Shown: positions 49,494 to 60,731 of the stretch, piece after piece
How positions within the stretch are numbered: the stretch's first letter is position 1
Layout of the letters: each line of letters starts with the position of its first letter
Source of the DNA: Chalara sp. BL73
Taxonomy: Eukaryota > Ascomycota > Leotiomycetes > Helotiales
NCBI GenBank assembly: GCA_918026815.1
Contig: CAKJVC010000088.1
Span: 434,001 to 498,000, forward strand
Length of the DNA stretch: 64,000 nt
Direction of reading: 5' to 3'
Position numbers and translations under genes: made by a program
The notes under the pieces: model-generated
Told to the model about the DNA's origin: nothing
What the model saw: the letters and a program-made list of their open reading frames with translations, nothing else
Databases searched by the model: none

Positions 49494-50195
49494 TCATTGC
49501 TTATTGATCCTTCGCCAAACCTCTGCTTCAGTCTCTTGTAACTTCGTTCCCGCAGTTTGCGCCCACTGCTTCGCTGTACTCCAAATCCCTTCACCATCAA
49601 TTACCCCATTTGAACCATTGTCAGCTTGTGAGGCGTTCTCAATCGCCCGTCTTTGTTCACCGGTCATTTCTGCTGCATAGACATTCTGCTGATAGCCTGG
49701 GGGGTGGTCTAGAGTTCGACGAGGATTATCACTACCCGTAATTGGCAATCGTACAGGATATGCTGCTGAGGGTGTCATGCTTGTACTAGTAATAGAGGAT
49801 TGTCCCGCGAAAGCTGGGGTTGGTGGTGGAATAGCCATTTGGGGAGGGACTTTCTGGGCTTCGTGCTTCTCCCCGGCCTTAGGAGGGGGAGGTATGGACG
49901 ACTGCGGTGGAATGGGGACAGCTCCTGGTTGAGGAGGAGGAGGCCCAGCGGTGGTTGAAGCAGTGGTAGGTGTAGGTTGAACAGGAGCATAGCGCAAAGC
50001 GGCGGTTGGAGCTGGCGCAGCAGCACCTGGTCGCGCTGAAGGGTAAGGGTTTGAGGTAGTGGTTGTCGTCGCCGCCGCCGCCGCTGACGGTCCTTGGTTG
50101 GACGGTATTGCGTCTGCGGTTTTAGGTGTGACTCCCGATGCTTTTACAGCATTGGGATTAATTGGGCTTGCCGTATACACCGGAATGCCTGACAT
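49494..50195 (-). CDS. Pro/Ala/Thr-rich hypothetical protein
   Basis: This single exon encodes 233 aa from ATG 50195. Most of the protein is disordered, with Pro runs (GPPPPQPGAVPIPPQ) and Ala/Thr runs. The last 70 residues form an ordered segment (DHPPGYQQNVYAAEMTGEQR, then EGIWSTAKQWAQTAGTKLQE). The amphipathic helix and the terminal WRRINKQ suggest a helical module. I do not recognise a named family. It is divergent from LEU2, with about 870 bp between. Confidence 0.7.
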   Translation of the reverse strand: MSGIPVYTASPINPNAVKASGVTPKTADAIPSNQGPSAAAAATTTTTSNPYPSARPGAAAPAPTAALRYAPVQPTPTTASTTAGPPPPQPGAVPIPPQSSIPPPPKAGEKHEAQKVPPQMAIPPPTPAFAGQSSITSTSMTPSAAYPVRLPITGSDNPRRTLDHPPGYQQNVYAAEMTGEQRRAIENASQADNGSNGVIDGEGIWSTAKQWAQTAGTKLQETEAEVWRRINKQ

Positions 50196-50583
50196 ATTAA
50201 AGAATCAGGGACCTACAACTTAACTGATTCAGAGTTAGATGATATGGCTTGTTGTAAAAATTGAGGTCAACTGAGAAGGCTTTCCAAGGCAACTAGTAAG
50301 TAAGTGTTCGTGTCCTCAAAAGGAATGAAGTAGAGGCACTGTGACATCATATCACGTGTGGTGTCTCTATAACTTGCTGAGGTTGTGCTTCAAGAAGTAA
50401 GAGGTAGGAGAAATAGGTTGTAGTATATTAAAATAAGAATTTTAGTCATAACATACTTATAAGATAATAGAAGATCAGTCAAAGATAAAAATTTTGACTG
50501 AGATATATCACTGTGTAGAGAGCCAAGTTCTATACTCATCTGCAAAGGATTTAAATCATTGAAGATTTATATCTACCCACGGA

Positions 50584-50610
50584 AGGTATCATAACTAGCA
50601 TATGATACCT
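50584..50610. repeat. Perfect inverted repeat, 9-bp arms
   Basis: Arms AGGTATCAT and ATGATACCT are separated by a 9-base spacer. Function unknown; it could be a decayed element end or a binding site. Confidence 0.75.
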
Positions 50611-50900
50611 CTTATTCGAGCACTAGGCTAGATATATAAAGCTTTATTTCTAAACTAAACATACAAAGTCAATGTAGGCTAGGAGCTTTATCTTAGCTAT
50701 TTGAGCATGCGGTCTGATATGCTCACGTTTCATGATTATGTTTAGCGGTATGCCGTACTATAATTTCTGATAAGAATATAAGGAATGCAAGGGCAACGTC
50801 AGACAAGACATAATAACCATCATGTTCTTTATAACCTTGTAAATCTTTGTTGGAGAGAAGATACTAATGAAGTCTGTCATGTCGGCAGTTGATACCCGAG

Positions 50901-50918
50901 CCGACACCCTTGTGTCGG
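50901..50918. promoter_or_regulatory. CCG-N12-CGG dyad upstream of LEU2
   Basis: The dyad CCGACAC-CCTT-GTGTCGG lies about 150 bp before the LEU2 start. Everted CCG/CGG half-sites are the typical target of Zn2Cys6 regulators. Leu3 itself prefers CCG-N4-CGG, so the spacing differs and the assignment is inference. Confidence 0.45.
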
Positions 50919-51068
50919 AAGCTGTGCGGGACACCGATAGCGGAGTTGAGGGGCATTTTAAACATCACCCACAATCTTCATACTCCAATCCAAACCCAAG
51001 AGCAAAGGCAATTGCTTTCAATAGCAGACCCAATTAATTACAATAGACTTTTCTATACATATTTCACA

Positions 51069-52416
51069 ATGGCAACTCACAACATCGTGGTATTTGGAGG
51101 AGACCACTGTGGTCCAGAAGTATGTGCTGAACAAACTTGATCCCACTTGCAATTCCAATTTTCACTTCAGCATCTCCTTGAGACTTAACTAATTGTACTC
51201 ATTAGGTTGTCGCAGAAGCTGTGAAGGTATGATGAGACACTTAATTTCGTAAAAGAGAAAGGAAACTCATGGTTGCGTCAGGTTTTCAAGGTAATCGAGG
51301 GCGAACGACCAAGTGCTGGAAAGTTCAATTTGCAGGATCAGCTTCTAGGCGGCGTATGTTATCCTAGAGTTACGTTAAGTCCCAACCGCTCTAACGATTT
51401 CAGGCCTCAATTGACGCGACCGGCGAGCCTTTGACCGCTGCGGCTCTCGAGGCTGCCAAAGCCGCTGATGCGGTACTTCTCGGAGCGATTGGTGGTCCAA
51501 AATGGGGTACAGGAAAAGTCAGGCCAGAGCAGGGAATCCTAGCTCTCCGTAAAGAAATGGGCACTTATGGCAATCTAAGGCCTTGCTACTTCATCTCCGA
51601 GTCGTTGGTTGATACCTCACCATTAAAAGCTGAGGTATGCCGTGGCACCAACTTCAACGTCATTCGAGAGCTTACTGGAGGTATATACTTTGGTGCACGG
51701 AAAGAGGACGATGGAGATGGAACTGCGTGGGACACAGAATCATATTCCCGACCAGAGGTTGAGAGGATAATCAGATTAGCTGCGCATCTTGCCCTACAAA
51801 GTGATCCTCCATTGCCAGTTTGGTCATTGGATAAAGCAAACGTTTTGGCGACTAGCAGATTGTGGCGAAAAGTCTCTTCAGAAGTTATGGCCAAGGAGTT
51901 TCCGCAACTGAAATTCGGCCATCATTTGATTGATAGTGCGGCCATGCTGATGGTGAAGAACCCAAGAGCGTTGAACGGCATTGTCGTTACAAGCAATTTG
52001 TTCGGAGATATTATCACTGATGAAGCGAGCGTCATCCCAGGTAGCATTGGCTTGTTGCCAAGCGCCAGCTTAACATCGATTCCTGATGGAAAGGGCAAGT
52101 GCAACGGTATTTATGAGCCAATTCACGGTATGCTTCGCCTAGGACATAATTAAACCACTGCTAACATCTTGCAGGTTCTGCTCCAGATATCTCTGGCCAA
52201 GGCATCGTAAACCCAGTTGGTACAATTCTTTCCGTAGCCATGATGCTCCGGTATTCTTTGAACCTGCCAACAGAAGCAAAGGCCGTGGAAGAAGCGGTTC
52301 GGAGAACCATTGAAAGCGGGATCAAGACGAAGGATGTGGGCGGGACCTCAACCACGATTGAAGTAGGCGATGCTGTTGCTGCGGAACTTAAGAAAGTCTT
52401 GGCTGAGATTAAGTAA
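51069..52416 (+). CDS. leu2: 3-isopropylmalate dehydrogenase
   Basis: Five exons (51069-51119, 51206-51226, 51282-51353, 51404-52127, 52175-52416) join to 1110 bases, or 369 aa, the family length. Exon 2 is only 21 bp (VVAEAVK). The sequence [17 protein letters not shown] gives the N-terminal substrate loop. [34 protein letters not shown], the catalytic-site [13 protein letters not shown] and the NAD-site HGSAPDI are all present. The enzyme oxidatively decarboxylates 3-isopropylmalate in leucine biosynthesis. A CCG-N12-CGG dyad upstream may mediate pathway control. Confidence 0.96.
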
Positions 52417-52861
52417 ATACAAAATATTATCACGACGGATGGCCTTGAGATATTTTCCCATACTATAGCCTGCAATCTTGACTAGCTTCGTCGCATATAT
52501 ATCATGTTAGGACCTCTATGCATACCATAGAGAGAGGTAAAGCGCGGGCAGGGTTCTGGTGGTCCGTATTCATTATCATTTCCAAGTTTCAGGGTTCATT
52601 CCATGGGTTATAAATCTTACCATCAAGAACATACTAGTGGTACATGATCAGGATAGCGAACAGCAGCCTTTACAGAGGATTCCTATAAATCTATTTGATG
52701 ACCATCTAGATGAAGCCTCGGCCGATAAGTTTATGTTGCACTAACGCTATACATATAAACGCATCACCATGACCCCGTCCTCCGCGTTGAGGTGTGATCT
52801 TGCAGAGTTGGAGGTCTTAACGTCCCTATACATAGACATACATGGGACACATATGCATCTT
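52417..52861. other. Convergent 3' intergenic region
   Basis: It separates the converging LEU2 and SEA4 genes. Only short ORFs; nothing else seen. Confidence 0.45.
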
Positions 52862-55800
52862 CTATGGAGTATCCTCCCTTCTATTATTGGTCTTCAGCGC
52901 ATCTCGCGGAGCCTGTCGTCTCTCGTTGCATTGGCATCGGCACTCGGGTACAGGGCACTCAACATGCCGACCAAACCAAGCAACGGCATGATCCATATGC
53001 GTTACATGCTTGCACTTAAGACAAAAGCTAGGAAAATTCGTCATCCGCCGCTTAGCTGGATCATTCGAGAGCTCGGGGCGGTCCGAACGAGGTATCCCCA
53101 CGATCTCCATACATATAGCACACCGGGCCAGATGTGAGCCACACTTAGGGCAGCATAAACCGGCATTGATGCCAGTACTTACCAGCGGATTCCTGCTATC
53201 TGTTGTGGTTGTGGTTGGGCCTGATGCTGTTTTTTGTAATGCTCCCGAATTTCCGGGGTCGTTGGCTGTTTCCATATCGCATTTGAGGCAGCGGATGGTC
53301 ACTTGTCGTGGTGGAGGCTTAATAGCTGGTGCTCCATCTCTCCCACGGCTTTTGATGGTCGACTGTTGTTCGAATTTAACACGTAGGATATACTCTTTCC
53401 GGCGCTGTAAGAAATCTTTGTAATTTTTCCGCCAGGCTTCGCAACGCGAGTCGTCCATGTAGCGAGGATAGCAGAATGACATAATCAGAATTGGCGTTTG
53501 GAAGTCAACAAACTTTTCGACATACTTTGCGAGGATATCTACCATACTATCGCTGATCCCAGACAAGACTATGCCCTCAATATGTCCAGTTCGAGCAGCT
53601 TCTTCCATTTGCTGAGAAAGCCATTCTGTGAGTTGCTTGTCGTTGAAATTACGAAGCGCAACTCCAGCACGATCACGTAACGGGAGGGCAGTCTCATTCG
53701 CGATTGATGCCCAATCTCCGGAGGTTATATATCTGTAAATAGCTCGAAGATATGGATCATTGGCTATCTGCGGGTGGTTTTTAAGCTCTTTGGTCCATTC
53801 TCCTGTATTGATGTCTAGATTAGAGGCGCTCTGTAGTTTAATATCCAATGCCATTGCTATGAAGAGCAAATCGGTGCCACCTTTCTTCAAGAGCTCCACG
53901 GTAAGCTGTGGGGCACCTTCAAATAAAGCCCACGCCGCAGCCGTCGTGAACTTGCCCTCTTCTATCAAGTCGGCGAGATCGCGGTCAAATTCTTCAGGCT
54001 GCTTAACGAGACCACAAATTGCGAGGCAAAGTTGTCGGTGCTGCGGTTTACTAGTAGGCACACCTTCGAAGTGTGAACGACCAGCCTTTTTGTTGAGAGA
54101 TGCAATTAAATGTTCCCATTGAGTTACATCAGGAATGATAGTGCTATCAACTAGTCTGTGATTCGGCTTTTGCCCTAGAAACGTTAAGCTATATCATAAA
54201 TAAATTTATCGGAGTCGTTGCATACCGAGTAAGTTGTTCCAAATCGTGTATACTCCTAGATAACTGAGGTCTAGGGTTCCAGCTATCATGCCCTCATTTT
54301 TGGCAGCCTCTTCTGCTCCTGTAGTGGTTGATCAGGAAATGGGTTTATCATTAACATGGCATGGCTTACCTTCAATCCAATCCCAAACATACCAAAGCCC
54401 GGGGTCCTCATCCGCTATCTCCTTGTTTTTAGTAGGATTGAAAAGATAGCCTTCTTTTGCTCTTCTAAGCATTGTGTGCACAATGAGGTCGTTTTTTGTA
54501 TTGGGCGAATCTGAAACTGTGGCAGAAGAATGACGCTGCTGATCATGTAAGTCTTGACGCGAATGGAGAGGCACTTTGCGAGAGGTATCATTAATATCCT
54601 GATTAGAATTCTTTGAGGTTTTGATTTGCTCTGACTGTCCAGTCAAACTAGTCAAACTAGACTTCGTCTCGAACTGATTTCCAGTAGCTAAATTTGCAAC
54701 AGGATTTGCGGTCGACTTCAGCGCATGCGTAACTGCAGATTCTACGATCTTTTTTGTGATCTTAGAGGTAAACCGATCAGACCCGAATAGAGGAATACTT
54801 TCCTTGATTTCAGTTGCAAAAAGTGGCCCTAAAATCTGCTCTCGTTCAATAGGATCCTTAAAATCCATTAAGCTCAAATTATTTTCGTCAACTTAGGAAG
54901 TTCTGATTAGTCCTTGTTAAATGAAAACGAGATTTTAACTTACGGCGCTGTGGTGGCTTCCATGGGATCACGTTTGCCAGTAAACCAGCAGTTGGTGCTG
55001 GCATACCTATGATCTCGAAAGATCCGTGAGCTCTCAGGGCCACAACACGACCTGGAACATCGGACGTGCCCATATTGATCCAGTCGAAAGACACGATTCT
55101 GTCGTCATACTTTTGCTCGTGATCTTGCTTGTTGAACGGCCACTGGAGATCGTAGGATTTCCTGACCTCCAAAAGCTCAGGACTTTCAAAGTTATCATTT
55201 AGTGAACCTGGCTCTACATATTCCTTGCTAGTCTTAAAGACTTGTAGTTGCCCTGCGCCTGATAGTACTCCTAAAGTGCCACGTTGATCGCGGCAGTAAC
55301 GCAGCTGCCGAATATACGATGGCTTCTCCGTATCTATTGCACGGTCTAATTTGAGAGCGGCTCCCCACGGTATCTCATCCTCATCTATAGATTCAAGATA
55401 CATTGGTGATGCATTGGCTCGACTTGCAGCGCGCCGGTCCCATACTATAAGCCCCGGCTGGTCTAAGGATGAGGAGGCAAAATAGTTCTGGTCTGCGTAG
55501 TCGATTGCAATATTATTGTTGCATCTGGTCTGGAAAGTCAATACACTAAAGTTCGGATCTACATATTGTCAGGTTGGCATTCCCAAATCAGGAAGGGTTG
55601 TCACACCTCTCAGGTCGTGGACCTTGACGCTCGAGTTCTTGATGCCAGCAACTAGTGTTTGAGGCTGGTCTTCGAAGAATCTAATACTTGCAACTGATAC
55701 ACTATGCTCTAGCTTCTTAGGTTCTATACTCGACGTTGAAACTCCGGTCCATCCTGGCTGCTTTGGATCCCAACCTGAGAGACGCTGATTCAGATTCCAT

Positions 55801-56183
55801 ATCTGTAGACACGCATCGTTGCGTACCCTATCGAATCCAACCGCGAGTAGCCCAGCTGTGCTGAAAGCCACAGATTGACAAGGTCTTTGGAGCTTCAATG
55901 GTAGGGTGTGGAATTGAGCAGAATCATCATCAATTCTCACGAGATTGACCTCTCCCCTTGAATTGCCCATGGCTACCAGACCAGGAACTGTAGGTGACCA
56001 GTCATAAGCGGTGAGAGGAGGAAAGTCATTGTGCTTGAAGGTTCTCTGATATTCAAATCTACCAGGCTGGGCGTGACCATTGGCATGATATATCTGAACA
56101 ATTCTATAGTTCAAGTTGATGCTCATGAATTCGTCACGAGTCGGATTGGGTGACCACCGAATAATACCATCATTACGTTCCAT
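52862..56183 (-). CDS. sea4: SEA/GATOR2 complex subunit SEA4 (Mios)
   Basis: Five exons (56183-55607, 55558-54944, 54891-54370, 54318-54226, 54174-52862) join to 3120 bases, or 1039 aa. The N-terminal WD-repeat propeller starts near residue 1 (RWSPNPTRDEFMSINLNY, TAYDWSPTVPGLVAMG, VHDLRD-PNFSVLTF). A long helical solenoid follows. The C-terminal zinc RING-like module has CLKCD, CPKCGSHLARCAICM, FCLKCKHVTHMDHAVAWF and CPVPECRCQC. Sea4/Mios works in the vacuolar or lysosomal coat-like complex that counteracts the TORC1-inhibiting GATOR1/SEACIT branch. The gene is divergent from EFG1 with a promoter of about 490 bp. Confidence 0.9.
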
Positions 56184-56674
56184 CGTGGAACACCATGCGA
56201 TCTCTCAACCAATTGATAGGGGCTATATTGACACTATTCCGCTGGCTCTTTTGAGGGTCGTCTTGTCGTGCATGTGAACTAAAGTACGGTCTCCCCTTTG
56301 GAAGATATTTGGAGACCTATGACTTTGGCATTATTGTGGTCGCCATATAGTATGATCCCGAGATGCTTTCCTCCAAACCGATCTCCCAAAACTAATTTCC
56401 TATAACCCTGTCTTCATATATTCGACAAGACCCAGACCAGATGCACCCCCTATAAGCTCTGGTTTGGGCGTTAGGAGCTGTAGGAGCTGGTAGAGCCGTT
56501 CTGAGGTCACAGTACTACATTCACAACGTGATCGGCGATAAGATAAAGACGCGGCCGCATGCACGGGACTCAACCAGGGCCAGTTCTAGACTCTGGGACA
56601 ATAAAATTTACGTCCAAGGTCAACTTCGCCAACACGATCAAAACAGCAAATCCGGGCTTGGTCTAAAAGAAAAT
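56184..56674. other. Divergent promoter, SEA4/EFG1
   Basis: About 490 bp shared by two housekeeping genes. In-frame upstream codons before ATG 56675 are not needed, because the conserved EFG1 part starts at MAPKRKLED. Confidence 0.5.
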
Positions 56675-57647
56675 ATGGCTCCAAAAAGGAAGCTGGAGGA
56701 CTCGGAGCCTCAGGCAACAGTCCACGAGTCTCGACAAGCTCAAATATATGGCAAGAACCCGAAGCCGGCCAAAAAGCCCCGCAACTTCGAGTCTTCAGCA
56801 CCAACGCAAGTCCATGCCTCAAGCGTCAACGCTATAAAGAAGCGTATTCGCGATGTTACTAGGAGGCTGGAACGATCTGATGCCTTGCCAGCCAATGTGC
56901 GAATTGAAGATGAGAGAGCATTGGCGGGATACGAACGGGAGCTGGCGGCTGCTGAGGCAGAAAAGACACGGCAGAAGATGATCAAAAGATATCACAAAGT
57001 CCGGTTCTTTGGTAAAGAGCGAGGCGCATGCTTCTCATTATCCAAATTGCTAACTTCAAATAGAACGTAAGAAGGCTGATCGATCAATAAAGAAACTTCG
57101 CAAACAGCTGCTGGAAGCTACGACCACTGAAGAGGTACAGCAACTGAAGCACCAGATGCACGTGGCCGAAGTCGACCTAAATTACACAAGATATTGCCCA
57201 CTTAGCGAGATATATATAAGTTTGTACCCCCCAAAGGACGAAGATGGGGAAGATAAAGATTCTCAGCAAGAGTCAGTTCAGACCAAACCACCGTTGTGGG
57301 TTGAGGTGGAGAGGCACATGGAGGAAGGAACACTCAATCAACTGCGAAACAGGTTACCGCCCCCTCCTGTTAAGAAGATTGTCAGAAGGCCAAAGAGCAA
57401 ACCAACCAAACATGTGAAGCTTGCCATTTCTAAGCCACAGCCTATCCCCATAGATTTGACTGGATTGAATCGACGGCAGAGAAGGAGTCAGGCAGGTATC
57501 ACTCAGAAGACCAAGACGAAAACGAAGCATAAGTCTATAGGATTTGAGAAGAACCAGGCATTCGGGGCAACAGAAGGAGCAAAGGCTGACAAGACGTACG
57601 AAAAAGACGACAATGGCAGCGAGGATGGAGGCTTCTTTGAGGAGTAA
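56675..57647 (+). CDS. efg1: rRNA-processing protein EFG1
   Basis: Exons 56675-57011 and 57064-57647 join to 921 bases, or 306 aa. The conserved coiled-coil core is VNAIKKRIRDVTRRLERSDA, then LPANVRIEDERALAGYERE, then KMIKRYHKVRFFERKKADR, which spans the splice. This is the EFG1 signature. The C-terminus is basic and Lys/Thr-rich (RRQRRSQAGITQKTKTKTKH) with a short acidic end. EFG1 acts in the nucleolus in the small-subunit processome during early 18S rRNA maturation. The intron is GTAAAG to AATAG with a GCTAAC branch. Confidence 0.9.
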
Positions 57648-57650
57648 AGT

Positions 57651-58223
57651 CATTATAGAGGTAGTGCAGCATTGCTTGGAGTTACAGATACCCTTTAAGT
57701 TAATAAGTTATATGGCGATCGTAGAATGCAGAAACCCCATACGGCGATGAATGCTATCTACCACTACTCAATGAAATAATTTTCAGTGTCAATTCCATGT
57801 TTAGGTCGTAGGCTGGGAAAGTCTTTTACAGTTCTTTTGTACGCATAAACGAATCCTTTGTAATCACGTTCACGACATAAACACAAAGAAGTAACGTACT
57901 CATCTAACATATGATATCATCCTTCTTTGAGGTTTGCATCATCCTACATTACTTAAGATATGAAAACAATAGATGTGACTGCTTGTACTGTAATTGGGAT
58001 TGGGTGCAGATCTTGCACGTGAACTGTCAGTACGGGAAGCAAGGGCGGCCCGAATGACACCAACAACTGTATCCTATTGTCACATTTTGGCCACCATTAT
58101 CCATTCCAAGCGCTAGCTTTTCAATTTACCACCCCTTTCTAGACTTCAAGTACTCATTTCATTACGAGTTTCGACGTTCTGACATTGTGTACTTGATATC
58201 TGGGATCTCGCACAGTAGGCAAA
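57651..58223. other. Intergenic region between EFG1 and the dsRBD gene
   Basis: AT-rich promoter and UTR region between two plus-strand genes; no gene seen. Confidence 0.45.
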
Positions 58224-59301
58224 ATGAATCCACCAAACTTCTCTTTCAATCCACAACCCCCACCACCCTACCCGACCTCTCAAATCCCTCAAGTTAGTCG
58301 AACTTTCCAGTCCATCGAAGATTTCGTTAGAGAGCAAGATCAGTTAGATGCTGTCAAGTCAGCAGAACTGAAGGCCCGCGCTGCTACAGCCCTTGCAAAT
58401 TCCAATCCCAAAAAATTCAAAAAGGCACCCATCGATGTTGAGGCTGTAGCAGCGGAAGCTCGTGCTGTTGCTGAGATCGAAGATACCAACTGGACTGGCA
58501 GACTCGGCGGTATGGTCTTTGTTCCCTTCTATCTACTCTTTTCCTTGTCAATTGTGTCCTAACATTTTCGTAGAGTATCGTGCAGCTCATCCAACTCCAG
58601 TGAAGGGCTTAGAGTATACTGAAATAGGCACTGGCAAGTTTCGTTGTACTGTCAAGATTCATGAAGCCCCGCATATACAGTTTGGCGATAGCAATGTGTC
58701 TTTTACCAAGAAGAAAGATGCAAAGCAATTTGCATCTAAGAAAGCTATCGACTGGCTGATATATAGCGGATTCATGCCACCTAATGGCGCCGTCAGATGG
58801 CCCAAGCCTACTCCAATTCCAGCAGCGAAAGTGATTGGACCGAAAATTCCTACTACAACCCTGACACAGAAAGCTACAACATTTGCTGGCCAGATCCCAG
58901 AACTCTGCCACAGTCTCGGTTTCAAGATTCCCACATACAAGATTGAGCGGATATCTGAAGAGGCGCCACTGTACAAAGGTTATGCTCACTTTCCAGGTGA
59001 TCCTCGAATCGAAGGCAAGATCGGAGAGGTGACGGATATTTACGGGCAAAAGAACGCGAAGGAGAAGATAGCGGCGATTTTGTGGTCTTTCCTTAAGGAC
59101 ATAGAAAGGCAACGACTGGAGAAGCATGAAGAAAAACAAGATGAAGAAAAAGAAGAAGAGGAGGAAGAAGAAGAAGACCGTAAGCGTAAACGCAGTCAAA
59201 CTCCAGGAGAAGATCAGAATGCGGGTAAGGCAATAAAGGTGGAAGAACCAAATTTAGAAGAGAATGTAAGGAAGTCGTTGAAGCTGGAAGAATCGAAATA
59301 A
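58224..59301 (+). CDS. Protein with double-stranded-RNA-binding-like domains
   Basis: Exons 58224-58509 and 58574-59301 join to 1014 bases, or 337 aa. After a Pro-rich start and a short helix, a dsRBD-like unit spans about 96-165 (PVKGLEYTEIGTGKFRCTVK, VSFTKKKDAKQFASKKAIDW). A second related unit lies at about 205-275 (LCHSLGFKIPTYKIERI, YGQKNAKEKIAAILWSFLKD). The C-terminus is acidic then basic (a run of Glu, then RKRKRSQ) and looks nuclear. No catalytic RNase III or deaminase domain is present. RNA binding is inferred from fold-pattern residues. Confidence 0.75.
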
Positions 59302-59543
59302 GTTTAGACATGTTGAAGTCAGGACGTAACATCCAAAATTTCCCGATTTACTATTTCGGGAGTATGGCAGGGCTTTTGGGATTGCTAACAATAGGACGCA
59401 TGAAGCATGGATTTAGTGTTAATGTCAACTCACAATTATCTAACTTCATTAATAGATGTGGTGAATACAACATCTAGGCCGGGTATGCCTTAATGGAAGC
59501 ACTCTTTGATTTCCAATCTGTTACTGCTCATTAACGGCGAAAC
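59302..59543. other. Convergent 3' region
   Basis: A 242-bp gap between the converging dsRBD and TPT1 genes; nothing else seen. Confidence 0.45.
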
Positions 59544-60731
59544 TCATTCATCAATCTCGCCAGCCTCTTGGTGTGATAGCTTTGTATTTGCCTTCCCAGC
59601 GCTCTTATTATTCCTCTGCTGGGGAATCGTCTTTGGTTCTTTTCCCCTTGGAGGTTTCCGGTTTTTCTGAGCTTGGGGCAGTTCAGCAACCCGCTTTCCA
59701 TCTTCCCAAAGAACACCGACATTCTCCCTCCGTCCTACCACCTTCGTGAAGTACTTCGTCTCAAGTACCCCATGCTCACTTCCCTCGGTGAGCACTACCC
59801 CATTCTCGCTTATCCACCAGATACCGCCATCTTCTAGGCTTTTTCTGATATTTATGTATATCAGAAGTTCAGCATCACTTCTCATGCCACTGATCACTCC
59901 TTGCTTATCTTCCGGTAAGCCAGTACTGAAATGAATGTGATTCCTAGACATCTTGCTCAGACCTCCCGAACTCAAGATGGGCTCGTAGAATGCGAAATAA
60001 GTGCCATGGATAACGACTTCGGGAACATTGCCAGCGTCTATAGTGATGGGTGCCAGATGGGCTGCTGAATCTATAGCGATGGAGTGGCCTTGGTTAGCAC
60101 GTATCACCCAGTCGGTTGGGTCTTCCGAAGACGGATCAGGCGGAGTTTGGAGCTTCGGGTTGGCTTTCATAGAGAAACGCTGTTTAGCGTTATCCGATAC
60201 CGCCGTGCGGATATCATCAAATGTGACTTTCAAAGACCTTAGACGGCTCCATTGCATCTGGGCATGATTAGCAGAAAGTCCTTTGACCGTATAACTCAGC
60301 ACACGTGACCATCTGGGATGCTGTGCCTGAATAGACCAGGATTGAGTATATACCACTTGATCTAGCCTTGCAAAGCCTTCATTGTCCAGCGGAACGCCTT
60401 CGGACTCGGCGGCATGTCTTAGGAGCCGCGATAGTGCTTTCGAGATCTGGACCTCTCTATCCTGGCCCCTTCCTCCCCGTCCTCCATCACGACCAGATCT
60501 GCCTTCTCTGCCTCCTCGACCTCCCTTGCCGCCTCGCCCACCTCGCCCACCTTTATTCTCCCTGTCTCTCCTGTCCATATTCATATTTTTTGAGGCGGAT
60601 GGATGATCCATCTCGTGGTCCATGGTGTGGATGAATACTCTTGCCGCCTTTTTGAAGTTCGAAATTGAGGGTACCGCTGGTGTATATTTCCTTCTAAGTG
60701 CAGTCCTAATAGGAGACAGCCGCTTTATCAT
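59544..60731 (-). CDS. tpt1: tRNA 2'-phosphotransferase TPT1
   Basis: Exons 60731-60354 and 60257-59544 join to 1092 bases, or 363 aa. The intron (60258-60353, 96 bp) is in frame with no stop, so unspliced RNA would add 32 residues between LDQV and MQW. The N-terminal extension has a basic amphipathic start (IKRLSPIRTALRRKYT), a second Met near residue 37, and an RGG-type Gly/Arg stretch. The catalytic domain shows SRLLRHAAESEG, FDDIRTAV, IRANQGHSI, VIHGTY, SRNHIHFSTG and MRSDAELLIYIN. TPT1 transfers the splice-junction 2'-phosphate of ligated tRNA to NAD+. The start codon is uncertain. Confidence 0.92.
   Translation of the reverse strand: MIKRLSPIRTALRRKYTPAVPSISNFKKAARVFIHTMDHEMDHPSASKNMNMDRRDRENKGGRGGRGGKGGRGGREGRSGRDGGRGGRGQDREVQISKALSRLLRHAAESEGVPLDNEGFARLDQVVYTQSWSIQAQHPRWSRVLSYTVKGLSANHAQMQWSRLRSLKVTFDDIRTAVSDNAKQRFSMKANPKLQTPPDPSSEDPTDWVIRANQGHSIAIDSAAHLAPITIDAGNVPEVVIHGTYFAFYEPILSSGGLSKMSRNHIHFSTGLPEDKQGVISGMRSDAELLIYINIRKSLEDGGIWWISENGVVLTEGSEHGVLETKYFTKVVGRRENVGVLWEDGKRVAELPQAQKNRKPPRGKEPKTIPQQRNNKSAGKANTKLSHQEAGEIDE

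Larger units (their letters stand above)
50196..51068. other. AT-rich divergent intergenic region
   Basis: The left two thirds are strongly AT/TA-rich and contain a hairpin-forming inverted repeat at 50584-50610. The LEU2-proximal end is GC-richer and carries a dyad at 50901-50918. No gene seen. Confidence 0.5.
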
